Below are positions 1 through 10,341 of a stretch of DNA of 64,000 nt, in pieces. Under the pieces are notes generated by a model, which was not told where the DNA came from, searched no databases, and worked only from the letters and a program-made list of their open reading frames with translations. The DNA lies in the NCBI GenBank assembly GCA_015491905.1, contig WGGC01000031.1:1-64000 (forward strand). The letters run 5' to 3'. Source of the stretch: Bacteroidales bacterium (GTDB lineage Bacteria; Bacteroidota; Bacteroidia; Bacteroidales; F082). The translations under genes and the position numbers were made by a program. How positions within the stretch are numbered: position 1 is the stretch's first letter; each line of letters starts with the position of its first letter.

Positions 1-2186
1 AAACAAAAGAAATTGCTTTACAAGGAGGAAAAGGATTTCGAGGAATACCTGCAAAATTAAGTATTAACGGTGTAACTATTAACCTTCGTTATGGAGCTAA
101 GGATATTAAGCTTCCTTTTTCTATTAAACTAAGAAATTTTCAACTAGAAAGATATCCGGGATCCAGAAGCCCTTCGAGTTATGCCAGTCAAATAACAGTT
201 ATAGACACTAAAGATAATAAAACTTTTCCTTATCATATATATATGAACCACGTTTTGAATTACAAGGGATACCGGTTTTTCCAATCTTCATATGATCAGG
301 ATGAAAAAGGCAGTATCTTGTCAGTAAATCACGATTACTGGGGAACATTTTTTACTTATGCCGGATACATTTTGCTTGCATTGGGTATGTTTTTATCACT
401 TTTAAACAAGAACAGTTATTTTGCATTTTTAGGAAGATATTTGAAAAAAATTAATTCAGGCGGCAAAAAAGTGAAAACCTTACTTATACTATTGTCAATT
501 ACCACTTTTACCGGAGTTTCAATAAATGCTCAAAACCCTCATTCTCATTTTTCACAAGAAACACCTGTAGCAATAAATAAAGAACAGGCAAAAAAATTTG
601 GGGAGTTATTGGTACAAACCACCGGAGGACGTGTAGAACCTGTTAATACACTAGCGAGTGAAATATTAAGAAAAATCACCCGGAAAAGTAGTTTTAAAGG
701 TATGAATCCTGACCAGGTTCTGCTTGGAATGCTCAGCCAACCAATGACATGGCAAACTGTTCCTATGATAAAGGTTAGTGATAAAAAACTTGCTAAACTG
801 ATTGGAATAAAGGGTAAATATGCATCGTATCTGAATTTCATTAACATGAAAAACGGAACCTATAAATTGCAGAAATATGTGGAACAAGCCTATGAAAGAC
901 AACCCGCACACCGGGATATGTTTGACAAAGAAGTTATGAAGGTCGATGAAAGGATGAATATCGCATACATGATATACACAGGCAAGCTGCTTAAAATGAT
1001 ACCTGATCCGAAAGACGCAGAACACCCCTGGTATTCACCGGCATCTAAGGTTTCCGGATTAACAGGTCGTGATTCATTAATGGTAGTTAGTGTAATACCT
1101 GAATATTTAAAAGCTTTAGCTCAAGGAAAATATGGCCTTGCCAATGAACTTTTAACAGCATTTTCGCAGTATCAAAGAAAATTTGGAGCATCAATAATTC
1201 CTTCTGAATCAAAGATAAAGGCAGAATTATTATATAATCGGTTATTGATATTTTTCAGATTAGCAATGTTTTACGGACTAATAGGTTTTGTTTTACTAAT
1301 TTTAGTTTTTGCCGATATTCTTAAACCTTCTAAGGTCTTACGCTTTATAATGCGAATTTTCTTTTGGGTTATTGTTGTTTCTTTCTTATATCAAACTTTT
1401 GGATTGGCATTGCGCTGGTATATTTCAGGTCATGCTCCATGGAGTAACGGTTATGAATCTATGATATATATTGGATGGGTTACCATGCTTGCAGGAATAT
1501 TATTTTCCCGTAAATCAATGATGACCGTAGCAGCAACCACATTACTGGTTTCTATAATATTATTCGTTGCACATTTAAGCTGGATGGATCCTGAAATTAC
1601 TAATTTGGTACCCGTTCTGAAGTCATACTGGTTAACTATTCATGTATCTGTAATTACGGCAAGTTATGGGTTTTTGGCTTTAGGAGCTTTATTAGGGTTT
1701 TTCAATATGATTCTTATGATTTTAAAAAACCCAAAAAATTATTCACGTATTGAAGAAAAAATAGGCCATTTAACAGCAATTAGCGAAAGGACTATAATTG
1801 TAGGATTGTATATGCTTACAATAGGAACATTTTTAGGTGGCGTATGGGCAAATGAAAGTTGGGGGAGATACTGGGGCTGGGACCCTAAAGAAACATGGGC
1901 ATTAGTAAGTGTGCTTGTGTATAGTTTTATTGTTCACATGCGGTTTATTCCGGGTTTAAAATCACGATACACTTTTAATCTTGCTTCTGTTATTGGATAT
2001 TTCTCAATTCTTATGACTTATTTTGGTGTAAATTATTATTTATCAGGTATGCATTCCTATGCAAAAGGCGATCCTGTTCCAATACCCGACTTTGTTTATT
2101 ATACAATTGGCATAATAATACTTATTGCAATAGCTGCATATAATAAAGAGGAAAAAGTGAAACGTTGGAAAGAAAAAGAAGTTTAA
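1..2186 (+). CDS. ResB-CcsA fusion cytochrome c biogenesis protein, 5' end cut off
   Basis: System II cytochrome c maturation protein that carries haem across the inner membrane and attaches it to apocytochromes. The ORF track starts at 243, but the same frame is open back to position 3 with no stop (IKLRNFQLERYPGS precedes the listed Met), so the gene begins before the window and at least 727 residues are visible. The first part is the ResB/CcsB-like domain, ending in a membrane segment near KGSILSVNHDYWGTFF. The second is the multi-span CcsA domain with the tryptophan-rich haem motif WGRYWGWDPKETW. Such single-chain fusions are common in Bacteroidota. rfbC follows after 23 bases on the same strand. 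Only the true start is unknown. Confidence 0.93.
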   Translation, partial: TKEIALQGGKGFRGIPAKLSINGVTINLRYGAKDIKLPFSIKLRNFQLERYPGSRSPSSYASQITVIDTKDNKTFPYHIYMNHVLNYKGYRFFQSSYDQDEKGSILSVNHDYWGTFFTYAGYILLALGMFLSLLNKNSYFAFLGRYLKKINSGGKKVKTLLILLSITTFTGVSINAQNPHSHFSQETPVAINKEQAKKFGELLVQTTGGRVEPVNTLASEILRKITRKSSFKGMNPDQVLLGMLSQPMTWQTVPMIKVSDKKLAKLIGIKGKYASYLNFINMKNGTYKLQKYVEQAYERQPAHRDMFDKEVMKVDERMNIAYMIYTGKLLKMIPDPKDAEHPWYSPASKVSGLTGRDSLMVVSVIPEYLKALAQGKYGLANELLTAFSQYQRKFGASIIPSESKIKAELLYNRLLIFFRLAMFYGLIGFVLLILVFADILKPSKVLRFIMRIFFWVIVVSFLYQTFGLALRWYISGHAPWSNGYESMIYIGWVTMLAGILFSRKSMMTVAATTLLVSIILFVAHLSWMDPEITNLVPVLKSYWLTIHVSVITASYGFLALGALLGFFNMILMILKNPKNYSRIEEKIGHLTAISERTIIVGLYMLTIGTFLGGVWANESWGRYWGWDPKETWALVSVLVYSFIVHMRFIPGLKSRYTFNLASVIGYFSILMTYFGVNYYLSGMHSYAKGDPVPIPDFVYYTIGIIILIAIAAYNKEEKVKRWKEKEV

Positions 2187-2209
2187 TGACCTAAGAGAAT
2201 ATAAAGTCA

Positions 2210-2752
2210 ATGGAAATTATTAAAACAAAAATCCCGGATCTGGTAATAGTAAAACCAAAAGTTTTTAAAGATGCCAGAGGATATTTCTTTGAATCCTATA
2301 ACAAACATTCATTCAATGAAATTGGGTTAGATGAATTGTTTGTTCAGGACAATGAATCTAAGTCAATGAAAGGTGTTTTAAGAGGTCTTCATTTTCAGAA
2401 CCCTCCATATACCCAGGGAAAGCTTGTAAGGGTAATAAAGGGTGCTGTACTTGATGTAGCGGTTGATTTAAGAAAAGAATCATCAACTTATGGAAAATGG
2501 GAAGCCGTAGTACTTGATGAGGAAAATAAACTTATGTATTGGGTGCCTCCCGGTTTTGCACATGGATTTTTAACTCTTGAGGATAATACCATTTTTTCAT
2601 ATAAATGCACTCAAGTATATAATAAAAACTCTGAAGGAAGCATTAGATGGAATGATCCGGTTTTAAATATTAATTGGGGAAATATATCTCCTATTTTATC
2701 TGAAAAGGATAAAGATGCACCGTTATTCTCAAATTTTAATTCCCCTTTTTAA
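2210..2752 (+). CDS. rfbC: dTDP-4-dehydrorhamnose 3,5-epimerase
   Basis: RmlC family cupin of 180 residues, the usual length. It epimerises dTDP-4-keto-6-deoxyglucose at C3 and C5 on the way to dTDP-rhamnose for surface polysaccharide. Family signatures are GVLRGLHFQ, which carries the catalytic His, GAVLDVAVDLRKES, and PPGFAHGF. The other rhamnose genes rfbA, rfbB and rfbD are not in the window, so the pathway must be completed elsewhere. The gene starts 23 bases after the CcsA stop and may be cotranscribed with it, although the two functions are unrelated. Confidence 0.95.
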   Translation: MEIIKTKIPDLVIVKPKVFKDARGYFFESYNKHSFNEIGLDELFVQDNESKSMKGVLRGLHFQNPPYTQGKLVRVIKGAVLDVAVDLRKESSTYGKWEAVVLDEENKLMYWVPPGFAHGFLTLEDNTIFSYKCTQVYNKNSEGSIRWNDPVLNINWGNISPILSEKDKDAPLFSNFNSPF

Positions 2753-2814
2753 TACTTTTTTATTTTTTTATGATGATAACCGTTATCTTTTTAAAGTAAG
2801 ACAAAAGATATGAT

Positions 2815-2822
2815 TACTTTTG
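2815..2822 (+). promoter_or_regulatory. Bacteroidota -7 box (TAnnTTTG) upstream of uvrA
   Basis: TACTTTTG matches the Bacteroides -7 consensus TAnnTTTG and lies 37 bases before the first plausible uvrA ATG. No good TTTG -33 element is visible at the expected spacing, so this is motif evidence only. Confidence 0.5.
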
Positions 2823-2859
2823 CACCGCTTTAAAACAGGAGATTATTTGCATATTGTCC

Positions 2860-5715
2860 ATGATGAAAAATAAGGAAAAAATACTACAAAATGATGAAGT
2901 CATGGAGAGTGAATATCTGGAAATTAAGGGAGCCAGAGTTCATAATCTGCAAAATATTGATTTATCGATACCTCGTGAGAAGTTAGTGGTTATAACCGGC
3001 TTAAGTGGAAGTGGAAAGTCTTCTTTGGCTTTCGACACAATTTATGCAGAAGGACAACGACGTTATATGGAAACTTTTTCTGCATATGCCCGTCAATTTA
3101 TGGGTAATATGGAACGTCCTGACGTAGATCAAATTCACGGATTAAGTCCTGTTATTGCCATCGAGCAGAAGTCAGTAAGCAGGAATCCACGTTCTACCGT
3201 AGGAACAATTACAGAAATATATGACTTCCTGCGTCTTTTATTTGCCAGGGCATCAGATGCTTTTTCCTATAATACAGGTGAAAAGATGGTTCATTATACC
3301 CGCAATCAAATTGTGGATATGATTATCAATAGCTACAAGAATAAAGACATATTAATTCTTGCACCTATGGTAAAAGCCAGAAAAGGACATTACCGTGAGC
3401 TTTTCGAACGTATTATGCAGCAAGGCTTTTTGCGCGTTCGCGTAGATGGGAAAATTATACCTATCGAACCGGGAATGCATCTTGACAGATATAAAGTGCA
3501 TGATATAGAAGCTGTAATAGATAGATTAACTATCAAACAAGAATCTCAGAGGTTAAATAAATCTGTTGATACCGCATTAAAATTAGGGAAAGGAGTCCTG
3601 ATGATTTTAGATGATGCAGATGGTATTATAAAGCATTTCAGCCTGAAAATGATGTGCCCTACAACAGGTATTGCTTATGAGGAACCTGAACCAAATTTAT
3701 TTTCATTTAACTCTCCTTATGGTGCCTGCCCGCATTGCAATGGACTTGGGGAGGTAAATGAGATAGATATGGACAAAATTTTTCCCGATAAGGATAAGAC
3801 AATTAGAAATGGAGGAATTGCACCACTTGGAGAATATAAAAATACATGGGTATTCGAGCAAATAAAAAATATCGGATTAAAATATAAATTTAACCTTAAT
3901 ACTCCAATTAAAGATATACCTCCTCGTGGTTTGAAAGCCATACTTAACGGAACAGAAGAAACTGTAGAAATAAAAAAAGAATACCTTGGAGTAACATCAT
4001 CCTATTCTCTTTCTTTTGAAGGCCTTATCAGTTATATAAACAGATATAATACCCCCGAGGCTTCATCTTCATCAAGAAAATGGGCAGAAGGGTTTATGAA
4101 TCGCAAAGAATGCCCGGTTTGTCATGGTACACGTTTGCAAAAGCAAGCCCTATTTTTTAAAATTGACAATAAAAATATTTCGGAACTTTCCGTAATGGAT
4201 CTGAAAGAGTTAAAACAATGGCTCACTGGTTTAGAAGAAAGGATATCAGATCGCCAAAGGAAGATTGCAAGTGAAATTTTAAGGGAGATAAGAACCCGTC
4301 TGAATTTTCTGCTGGATGTTGGTATTGATTACGTTAATCTGAACCGACCTGCAAAAACTTTATCAGGTGGTGAAGCACAGCGCATTCGACTGGCTACACA
4401 AATAGGATCAAAGCTTACAGGAGTAATGTACATTCTGGATGAACCCAGTATAGGACTTCACCAACGCGACAACCACAAACTTATAGAGTCGTTAACCGAA
4501 CTTAGGGATATTGGGAATTCTGTTATTGTTGTAGAGCATGACAAAGACACTATACTTTCTGCTGATTATGTTGTAGATATTGGTCCCGGTGCCGGGCGAC
4601 TGGGAGGTAATATTGTTGCTGAAGGCACGCCCGAACAAATAAAGCAATCAAAAACTATTACTGCCCAATACCTTACAGGTGAAAAGCAAATAAATATTTT
4701 AGAAAAAAGAAGAAAAGGAAACGGCCAAAACATATTACTTAGAGGTGCAACAGGCAATAATTTAAAAAATGTTGATTTTCTTCTGCCGCTTGGCAAATTC
4801 GTATGTATCACCGGCGTTTCCGGAAGTGGAAAATCAACATTAATTAATGATACCCTATACCCCATTTTAAGTCAGCATTTTTACAGATCAGTTAAAGATC
4901 CTCTGAAATATAAGTCTATTGAAGGAATAAAGTATATCGACAAAGTTATTGAAATAGACCAAAATCCTATTGGCAGAACCCCACGTTCTAATCCGGCGAC
5001 ATACACAAAAGTATTTGATGAGATCAGAAAGCTATATGGTCAGTTACCCGAATCGAAAATAAGAGGTTATAAGCCCGGCAGGTTTTCCTTTAATGTAAAA
5101 GGTGGCCGCTGTGAAATATGTAAAGGAGCCGGAGTACAAACCATTGAAATGAATTTTCTTCCGGATGTATATGTCGTATGCGAAGCATGTCAGGGAAAAA
5201 GATATAACAGAGAAACTCTGGAAGTACGGTACAAAGGAAAATCTATCAACGACGTTCTAAATATGAGTATTCGTGTGGCAGCTGAATTTTTTGAAAACAT
5301 TCCGTCCATTGCCCAAAAATTAAAAACTTTAAAAGATGTCGGACTAGGGTATCTAACCCTAGGACAATCATCTACAACTATTTCAGGTGGTGAAGCACAG
5401 CGTATTAAACTGGCCACAGAGTTATCAAAAAAAGACACCGGAAAGACTTTATATATTCTAGATGAGCCTACAACAGGTCTTCACTTTGAAGATGTTAAAG
5501 TTTTACTTGATGTTTTAAATAAGTTAGTCGATAGAGGAAATACGGTTTTGGTAATAGAACACAACATGGAGGTAATAAAAGTTGCAGACCATATTGTTGA
5601 TTTAGGCCCTGAAGGAGGAAATCGTGGTGGAATGATAATTGCTGAAGGTACCCCTGAGCAAATCATTAAAAACACAGAAAGCTATACTGCCCACTTCCTT
5701 AAAAATGAATTATAA
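2860..5715 (+). CDS. uvrA: Excinuclease ABC subunit A
   Basis: DNA damage-recognition ATPase of nucleotide excision repair, about 950 residues as expected. Two ABC modules are visible: Walker [10 protein letters not shown] and GVSGSGKST, signatures [13 protein letters not shown] and [13 protein letters not shown], and Walker B followed by [11 protein letters not shown] and [11 protein letters not shown]. The C-terminal zinc finger [10 protein letters not shown]...CEACQGKR is intact. The N-terminal finger reads CPTTG...CPHC, so one of the usual four cysteines is replaced. The ORF track starts at a TTG (2854). The paired ATGs at 2860 and 2863 are better, and a later Met just before [16 protein letters not shown] is also possible. 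The gene stops 3 bases before a convergent gene. Confidence 0.97.
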   Translation: MMKNKEKILQNDEVMESEYLEIKGARVHNLQNIDLSIPREKLVVITGLSGSGKSSLAFDTIYAEGQRRYMETFSAYARQFMGNMERPDVDQIHGLSPVIAIEQKSVSRNPRSTVGTITEIYDFLRLLFARASDAFSYNTGEKMVHYTRNQIVDMIINSYKNKDILILAPMVKARKGHYRELFERIMQQGFLRVRVDGKIIPIEPGMHLDRYKVHDIEAVIDRLTIKQESQRLNKSVDTALKLGKGVLMILDDADGIIKHFSLKMMCPTTGIAYEEPEPNLFSFNSPYGACPHCNGLGEVNEIDMDKIFPDKDKTIRNGGIAPLGEYKNTWVFEQIKNIGLKYKFNLNTPIKDIPPRGLKAILNGTEETVEIKKEYLGVTSSYSLSFEGLISYINRYNTPEASSSSRKWAEGFMNRKECPVCHGTRLQKQALFFKIDNKNISELSVMDLKELKQWLTGLEERISDRQRKIASEILREIRTRLNFLLDVGIDYVNLNRPAKTLSGGEAQRIRLATQIGSKLTGVMYILDEPSIGLHQRDNHKLIESLTELRDIGNSVIVVEHDKDTILSADYVVDIGPGAGRLGGNIVAEGTPEQIKQSKTITAQYLTGEKQINILEKRRKGNGQNILLRGATGNNLKNVDFLLPLGKFVCITGVSGSGKSTLINDTLYPILSQHFYRSVKDPLKYKSIEGIKYIDKVIEIDQNPIGRTPRSNPATYTKVFDEIRKLYGQLPESKIRGYKPGRFSFNVKGGRCEICKGAGVQTIEMNFLPDVYVVCEACQGKRYNRETLEVRYKGKSINDVLNMSIRVAAEFFENIPSIAQKLKTLKDVGLGYLTLGQSSTTISGGEAQRIKLATELSKKDTGKTLYILDEPTTGLHFEDVKVLLDVLNKLVDRGNTVLVIEHNMEVIKVADHIVDLGPEGGNRGGMIIAEGTPEQIIKNTESYTAHFLKNEL

Positions 5716-5718
5716 AAA

Positions 5719-6567
5719 TTATCTATTATTTTTTTGATGATATTGTATTAATCCCTCCATTGGAGAGCGATAGATAACGCCGGTATTTAAATGATAATGT
5801 TCCATAACTTTAAGTAACTGTGGTTTAAAAAACCAGGAAATAGATCCTACAAATGAAATCTTTTCATTTTGATAACCCATATATTTTGATAACTGATTTT
5901 TAACAAAATCTTCAAAATTTTGTAAAACTATTTTTTCCATTTCAGGATGAAGAATATTTTCACTTATAAAAACAGATAATCCTGCTAACCAACGATTTCC
6001 ATCGTCATAATTATAAATACGCTCCTGAATTTCATGAATATTCATTTTTATGCTATCATGGAAATCTTCTGTGAGTTTTTTATCTAATTCATTTCTTAAA
6101 ACCTTCCTCAATAACATCTTACCCAAATAGGTAGCGCTACCCTCGTCACCCAGTAAATATCCTAAAGAAGGTATATTATTAACTATCTTTTTACCATCCC
6201 ACAGGCATGAATTCGAACCTGTTCCTAAAATGCAGGCTATTCCCCTATCTCTCCCAAGTAAAGAAACGGCAGCAGCATATAAATCATGATTAACTGAAAT
6301 ATAACCTGCTCGAAAATAATGTTTCAGAATAGATTGTATTATATTGCAATTCTTCTCAGATGAACAACCTGTCCCATAAAAATGAATTTCATTAATAGTA
6401 TAGTTAAATAAATCTTTCGACAACTGGGATACTATAATATTCTTTATTTGCTTTTCGGTTGCATAATAAGGGTTAAACCCTTCTGTTTCTATATTATATA
6501 TCATATCTTCGCCTTCCAAAAACACCCAATGTGCTTTCGTACTTCCACTATCTATAATTAATTTCAT
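5719..6567 (-). CDS. BadF/BadG-family N-acetylglucosamine kinase-like protein
   Basis: ASKHA-fold sugar kinase of 282 residues. The N-terminal phosphate loop is DSGSTKAHWVF, the second ATP-binding motif is ILGTGSNSCLWDG, and LGYLLGDEGSATYLGK is typical of the BadF/BadG/BcrA/BcrD ATPase family that contains N-acetylglucosamine kinases. Substrate cannot be proved from the sequence; recycling of amino sugars from the cell wall or from food glycans is the likely role. It is convergent with uvrA and lies 41 bases downstream of the diacylglycerol-kinase-like gene on the same strand. Confidence 0.82.
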   Translation of the reverse strand: MKLIIDSGSTKAHWVFLEGEDMIYNIETEGFNPYYATEKQIKNIIVSQLSKDLFNYTINEIHFYGTGCSSEKNCNIIQSILKHYFRAGYISVNHDLYAAAVSLLGRDRGIACILGTGSNSCLWDGKKIVNNIPSLGYLLGDEGSATYLGKMLLRKVLRNELDKKLTEDFHDSIKMNIHEIQERIYNYDDGNRWLAGLSVFISENILHPEMEKIVLQNFEDFVKNQLSKYMGYQNEKISFVGSISWFFKPQLLKVMEHYHLNTGVIYRSPMEGLIQYHQKNNR

Positions 6568-6608
6568 AAACTTTTATCTCTTTTTTATTCTGGAAAAATC
6601 ACTAAAAT

Positions 6609-7010
6609 TTATATAATAGCAATTATTTTAGGAATGAATATAATTAAACCGATTATTGCTGCTGCAATAGCAAGAATTAAGACAGCTCCGGCAGCAAGGT
6701 CTTTAACAAGGCCGGCTTCAGGGTTAACTTCCGGACTGGCAATATCTGTTAGTTTTTCAATAGAAGAATTAAAGGTTTCCGCTGCTAAAACCATTCCAAA
6801 ACAAATAATAATAATCAACCATTCCGTCGTACTTATTGATAACCATATACCTGCAATAACAACCAGAAGTGCTATAACAACATGAATACGGAAATTATGT
6901 TCCCTTCGAAACATATATTCAATTCCATTTCCGGCATATTGAAAACTTTTTAATCTTTTTTTAAATGAAAAACTTTCTTTTGCTGCTGTTTTTTTTTCCG
7001 GGGATTCCAT
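6609..7010 (-). CDS. dgkA: Diacylglycerol/undecaprenol kinase family membrane protein
   Basis: Small integral membrane lipid kinase of the DgkA family. After a lysine-rich N-terminus come the amphipathic segment SFQYAGNGIEYMFRREHNFRIH, a hydrophobic helix, the conserved acidic motif AETFNSSIEKLTD, the segment AGLVKDLAAGAVL and a final hydrophobic helix. In many bacteria this family phosphorylates undecaprenol rather than diacylglycerol; the sequence does not decide. The listed start at 7025 is a TTG. The ATG at 7010, preceded by a purine-rich AAAAAAAGAGG, is preferred and gives 133 residues. Confidence 0.88.
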   Translation of the reverse strand: MESPEKKTAAKESFSFKKRLKSFQYAGNGIEYMFRREHNFRIHVVIALLVVIAGIWLSISTTEWLIIIICFGMVLAAETFNSSIEKLTDIASPEVNPEAGLVKDLAAGAVLILAIAAAIIGLIIFIPKIIAII

Positions 7011-7122
7011 CCTCTTTTTTTTCAAAAATAATTAAAATTATATCATATTACATAATCATATTGGATGATATTCCCAAAAAAAGTAGCTAACACAATTGAG
7101 TTATACAAATTTCAAGAATATA

Positions 7123-7416
7123 TTAACCTTTCCAACCTTTGGTTTCGAGTTCTAAAAAACGAGATTTTTCACTTTCAGTCATAACCCTGGTTTCATATTT
7201 AAATTCATATCCCATTCCTTTTAAAGGGTCTTTTACCGAAGATATAATCGCATCTGCAATAGGAATTTCAGGAAAAGGGAAGACAAAAGTAGCCGATACT
7301 ATATTATCATTCACATCAATATCCTGAAGAATACCTAATTCTACCAACGAAAAATTGATAGATGGATGCCCTACCTGAGACATAGCATCGATTAAATTTT
7401 CTTTTGAAATATTCAT
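7123..7416 (-). CDS. DUF59/MIP18-family protein, likely iron-sulfur assembly factor
   Basis: A 97-residue protein with the MIP18 (DUF59) fold pattern: an N-terminal helix (ISKENLIDAMSQV), LVELGILQDIDVNDNIVSATFVFP, then IADAIISSVKDPLKGMGYEF. Relatives (SufT, the PaaD N-terminus, eukaryotic MIP18) help assemble or deliver Fe-S clusters. No suf genes adjoin it, so its client is unknown. A TAnnTTTG box lies 36 bases upstream of the ATG. Confidence 0.75.
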   Translation of the reverse strand: MNISKENLIDAMSQVGHPSINFSLVELGILQDIDVNDNIVSATFVFPFPEIPIADAIISSVKDPLKGMGYEFKYETRVMTESEKSRFLELETKGWKG

Positions 7417-7452
7417 TTTATTATTTATTAAACTATCAACTTATATATATTG

Positions 7453-7460
7453 CAAAAGTA
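7453..7460 (-). promoter_or_regulatory. -7 box (TAnnTTTG) for the DUF59 gene
   Basis: On the minus strand the sequence reads TACTTTTG, matching the Bacteroides -7 consensus, 36 bases upstream of the DUF59 start codon. No -33 TTTG was found at good spacing. Confidence 0.5.
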
Positions 7461-7577
7461 AATAAATAAAGAATAATAATGAGAACAATATCTATTACAA
7501 TTTTTTTATAATTAATCAAAAAATATAATTTTTTAGCTAATTTTGAAATTGACAATCAGTTTTTTACATTTATAATT

Positions 7578-8477
7578 ATGAATATAATTAATAAGTCTCT
7601 CACAGCCTTTCATTTCTATTTTAAGCCATGGCTTAAAATAAAAGAGGATATTGCTAACTCCAATTTTAAAGATTTTGATTTTTGGATAGATTCAGAAGAC
7701 ATAATTAATTTTACAAATGCAATAAAAACAGATAAGGAGGGAAAAAAACACGAAATAGATAAACCTATACTTCATCCACTATATTTTTCCAAAATCAGCT
7801 GGCAAATAATCAGTAACCTGAATAATTATTTAGACTATAAATTAGATAAAAAAATTTTAAACCGGATGATTCATACATCAGAATCTATAATCCTTTTAAA
7901 AAAACTACATATTCCTGCTAAAATCTTGGTTAGAACTAAGATAATAAATCTTATGCCCCACAAAAAAGGAACAAAAATAAGCATCCAATTTAATTTCTTT
8001 CATAACAATGAATTAATTGCAACAGAAATTTCAGATGCTCTGTTTTTACATGTTAGATATGATGGAAAAAAAGACAATTCACAAAAAACTCATAAATTCA
8101 AAACAAATAATTTACAAATATTATGGGAAAAAGAAATTGATATAAAACCAAATCAACCATATAAGTATGCCGAAAAAGCAAATATTGACGCACCTGTACA
8201 TACAAATATAAAATATGCCAAATCGATGGGGTTACCGGGAGTTATTTTACAAGGAACTTGTACTTTGGCAATGGCGATAAGTATGATATGTAAAATAGAA
8301 CTTTTTGATGATTTTTCTCTAATCCATAGTTTATCTGCAAAATTTACAGGAATAGTCGTTCCTCCAAATAAAATTTTTGTCCGTTTGTTAAAAAAAGACA
8401 AAAAATCCTTATATTTTGATGTTGTAAATAAAAAGGGAGAAATTATAATAAAAGGAGGCAAAATACAATTACGATAA
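7578..8477 (+). CDS. MaoC-like (hot-dog) acyl dehydratase
   Basis: Protein of 299 residues. The C-terminal half is a recognisable MaoC-like hot-dog domain (DAPVHTNIKYAKSMGLPGVILQGTCTLAMA), where the aspartate, histidine and glycine-rich helix match the hydratase motif of R-specific enoyl-CoA hydratases. The N-terminal half (about 20-160) is probably a second, degenerate hot-dog. It sits 105 bases upstream of an acyl-CoA synthetase on the same strand, so hydration of an enoyl-thioester in lipid metabolism is plausible. Exact substrate unknown. Confidence 0.75.
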   Translation: MNIINKSLTAFHFYFKPWLKIKEDIANSNFKDFDFWIDSEDIINFTNAIKTDKEGKKHEIDKPILHPLYFSKISWQIISNLNNYLDYKLDKKILNRMIHTSESIILLKKLHIPAKILVRTKIINLMPHKKGTKISIQFNFFHNNELIATEISDALFLHVRYDGKKDNSQKTHKFKTNNLQILWEKEIDIKPNQPYKYAEKANIDAPVHTNIKYAKSMGLPGVILQGTCTLAMAISMICKIELFDDFSLIHSLSAKFTGIVVPPNKIFVRLLKKDKKSLYFDVVNKKGEIIIKGGKIQLR

Positions 8478-8582
8478 TTATATTTCTAGTTGTATTACAG
8501 GTGCTTATAAATCAATTATTACTTTTTATTAATATAAACTTAGAATCGTATTTATCTATTTTTTATATAAAAACATACTGTC

Positions 8583-10289
8583 ATGGAAAAAAAAGAATGG
8601 AAACTTCCACTGATAAATAATTATCTTGACAAATGGGCAAAACAATCTCCTAAGGATTTAGCTATTATTCAACACGAAGATGACAGGTATATTTCATACA
8701 AACAACTTCACTCCCTTTCAGATTATTTTGCATTACGCCTTTTAGATTTGGGAATAAAAAAGGGAGATATTATAGCTACGCAACTTGCTTTATTTCCGGA
8801 ACATATTGCCTTAATGTATGGATGTTTAAAAATAGGAGCCATATTTTCTCCTTTAGATTTAAGACTAAAGAAAGAAGAAGTTTTTAGGTCACTTAAAAAA
8901 ATAAAACCTAAAATGTTTTTCTTCTTAGGTAAAACACCTGTTATTGACTTTAATGAAATAGGAGAATATATTAGAGATAACTGCCAAGATGTAAAATATC
9001 TCGTTCAGGTTCTAAGCAACCCCAAGGAAGAGAAACCCATCACTCGTGCAATTTCAATTCAGCAGATGATGTCAAAGGGAACGATAATAAAATTAAAACT
9101 AAAAGATCTGATTTCCGGTAAATTAAAAAGAATATATCATTCACTAAACACAAATCTTCCTGCCATTATCATTTTTACCACCGGAACTACCGGAGAACCA
9201 AAACCGGCTTTATTAAGTCATGAGAATGTTATTATTCAAAATGAAATTTTGTCCAGAGGGGTTCAGATGGATAAAGACAACAGAACACTAATTAATTTAC
9301 CACCCAGTCATGTGGGTTGTCTTACAGAAACACTGCTAACAACTTTATATAAAGGAGGGACAGCTGTTTTTCTTAAAATTTTTGATGTAAAATTATCATT
9401 AGAAGCCATTCAAAAGCATAAAGTTAAAACCCTTGGACAGATTCCCACTCAGTTTAGAATGATGTGGGCTCATCCGGATTATAATAAATATGACCTTTCG
9501 AGTTTACATATTGCTGTATATGGTGGGTCTGCCGTGGATGTGGAATTTCTGAAAAAGCTGTCAACAATGGCTCCCAAGTTTGGCACTGGAATGGGAATGA
9601 CAGAAACTGCAGGGTTTACAACTTTTACACCTCCGGATATTTCTATAGAAGAAATGGCCGGTCAGGTAGGCACTTATTATAAAGACCTGGGTAAAATTAC
9701 AATCCGAAAGCCTATGAATAATGACAGAACAGCAGGTGAGGAACTTCCTGATGGTGAAATAGGTGAAATTTGTTACCACCCCCCAATTGTATTTTTAGGG
9801 TATTATAATTTTCCCGAAGCTACACAAAAAGCAATTTCAAAAGAAGGAATTTTATATAGTGGTGATTTAGGCCATTTTAAAAACATGGGTAACTATAGGG
9901 CTTTATATTTATCCGGAAGAAATAAGTTTGTTATAAAACAAAAAGGATATCAGGTATTTCCTGATGAAGTACAAGCATTCCTTGCTGAATATCCGAAAAT
10001 AGATGAAGTTGATGTAATAGGAATGAAACATAGAATTTATGGTGAAGGAATATTTGCTTTTGTTAAACCTAAACCCGGTACAGATGTTACTGAAAAAGAA
10101 ATAATGGATTATTGTAAAAATATAGCTGCTTATAAAAGGCCACAGCATATTGAGTTTTGGCCTGCAGATAAACCTTTTCCTCTTACGCGTAGTACGAAAG
10201 TAGATAAAATGGAATTAAAAAAAATTGCTGAACCTATAATTGAAGAATTACGAAAAAAAGGGAAATGGGACACGCATAAAGTTAAGTAA
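8583..10289 (+). CDS. AMP-binding acyl-CoA synthetase
   Basis: Class I adenylate-forming enzyme of 568 residues that activates a carboxylic acid to its acyl-AMP and then its CoA thioester. Motifs visible: the P-loop IIFTTGTTGEPKPALLSH (around 195-212), GMGMTETAGFTT (A5), YSGDLGHF (A7), SGRNKFVIKQKGYQVFP (A8 hinge), and a C-terminal lysine segment LTRSTKVDKMELKK. The overall look is of a medium- or long-chain fatty acid ligase, but chain length cannot be read from sequence. It is paired with the MaoC-like gene upstream. Confidence 0.87.
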   Translation: MEKKEWKLPLINNYLDKWAKQSPKDLAIIQHEDDRYISYKQLHSLSDYFALRLLDLGIKKGDIIATQLALFPEHIALMYGCLKIGAIFSPLDLRLKKEEVFRSLKKIKPKMFFFLGKTPVIDFNEIGEYIRDNCQDVKYLVQVLSNPKEEKPITRAISIQQMMSKGTIIKLKLKDLISGKLKRIYHSLNTNLPAIIIFTTGTTGEPKPALLSHENVIIQNEILSRGVQMDKDNRTLINLPPSHVGCLTETLLTTLYKGGTAVFLKIFDVKLSLEAIQKHKVKTLGQIPTQFRMMWAHPDYNKYDLSSLHIAVYGGSAVDVEFLKKLSTMAPKFGTGMGMTETAGFTTFTPPDISIEEMAGQVGTYYKDLGKITIRKPMNNDRTAGEELPDGEIGEICYHPPIVFLGYYNFPEATQKAISKEGILYSGDLGHFKNMGNYRALYLSGRNKFVIKQKGYQVFPDEVQAFLAEYPKIDEVDVIGMKHRIYGEGIFAFVKPKPGTDVTEKEIMDYCKNIAAYKRPQHIEFWPADKPFPLTRSTKVDKMELKKIAEPIIEELRKKGKWDTHKVK

Positions 10290-10341
10290 AAATTTGCCGA
10301 AAAAGTGTATTTTTACTTCGAATATTAAACATTAAATTTTT

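Noticed and set aside
6634-6885. Plus-strand ORF inside dgkA, and many similar antisense ORFs in the track
   Set aside because: Shadows of recognised genes on the opposite strand, with no family resemblance.
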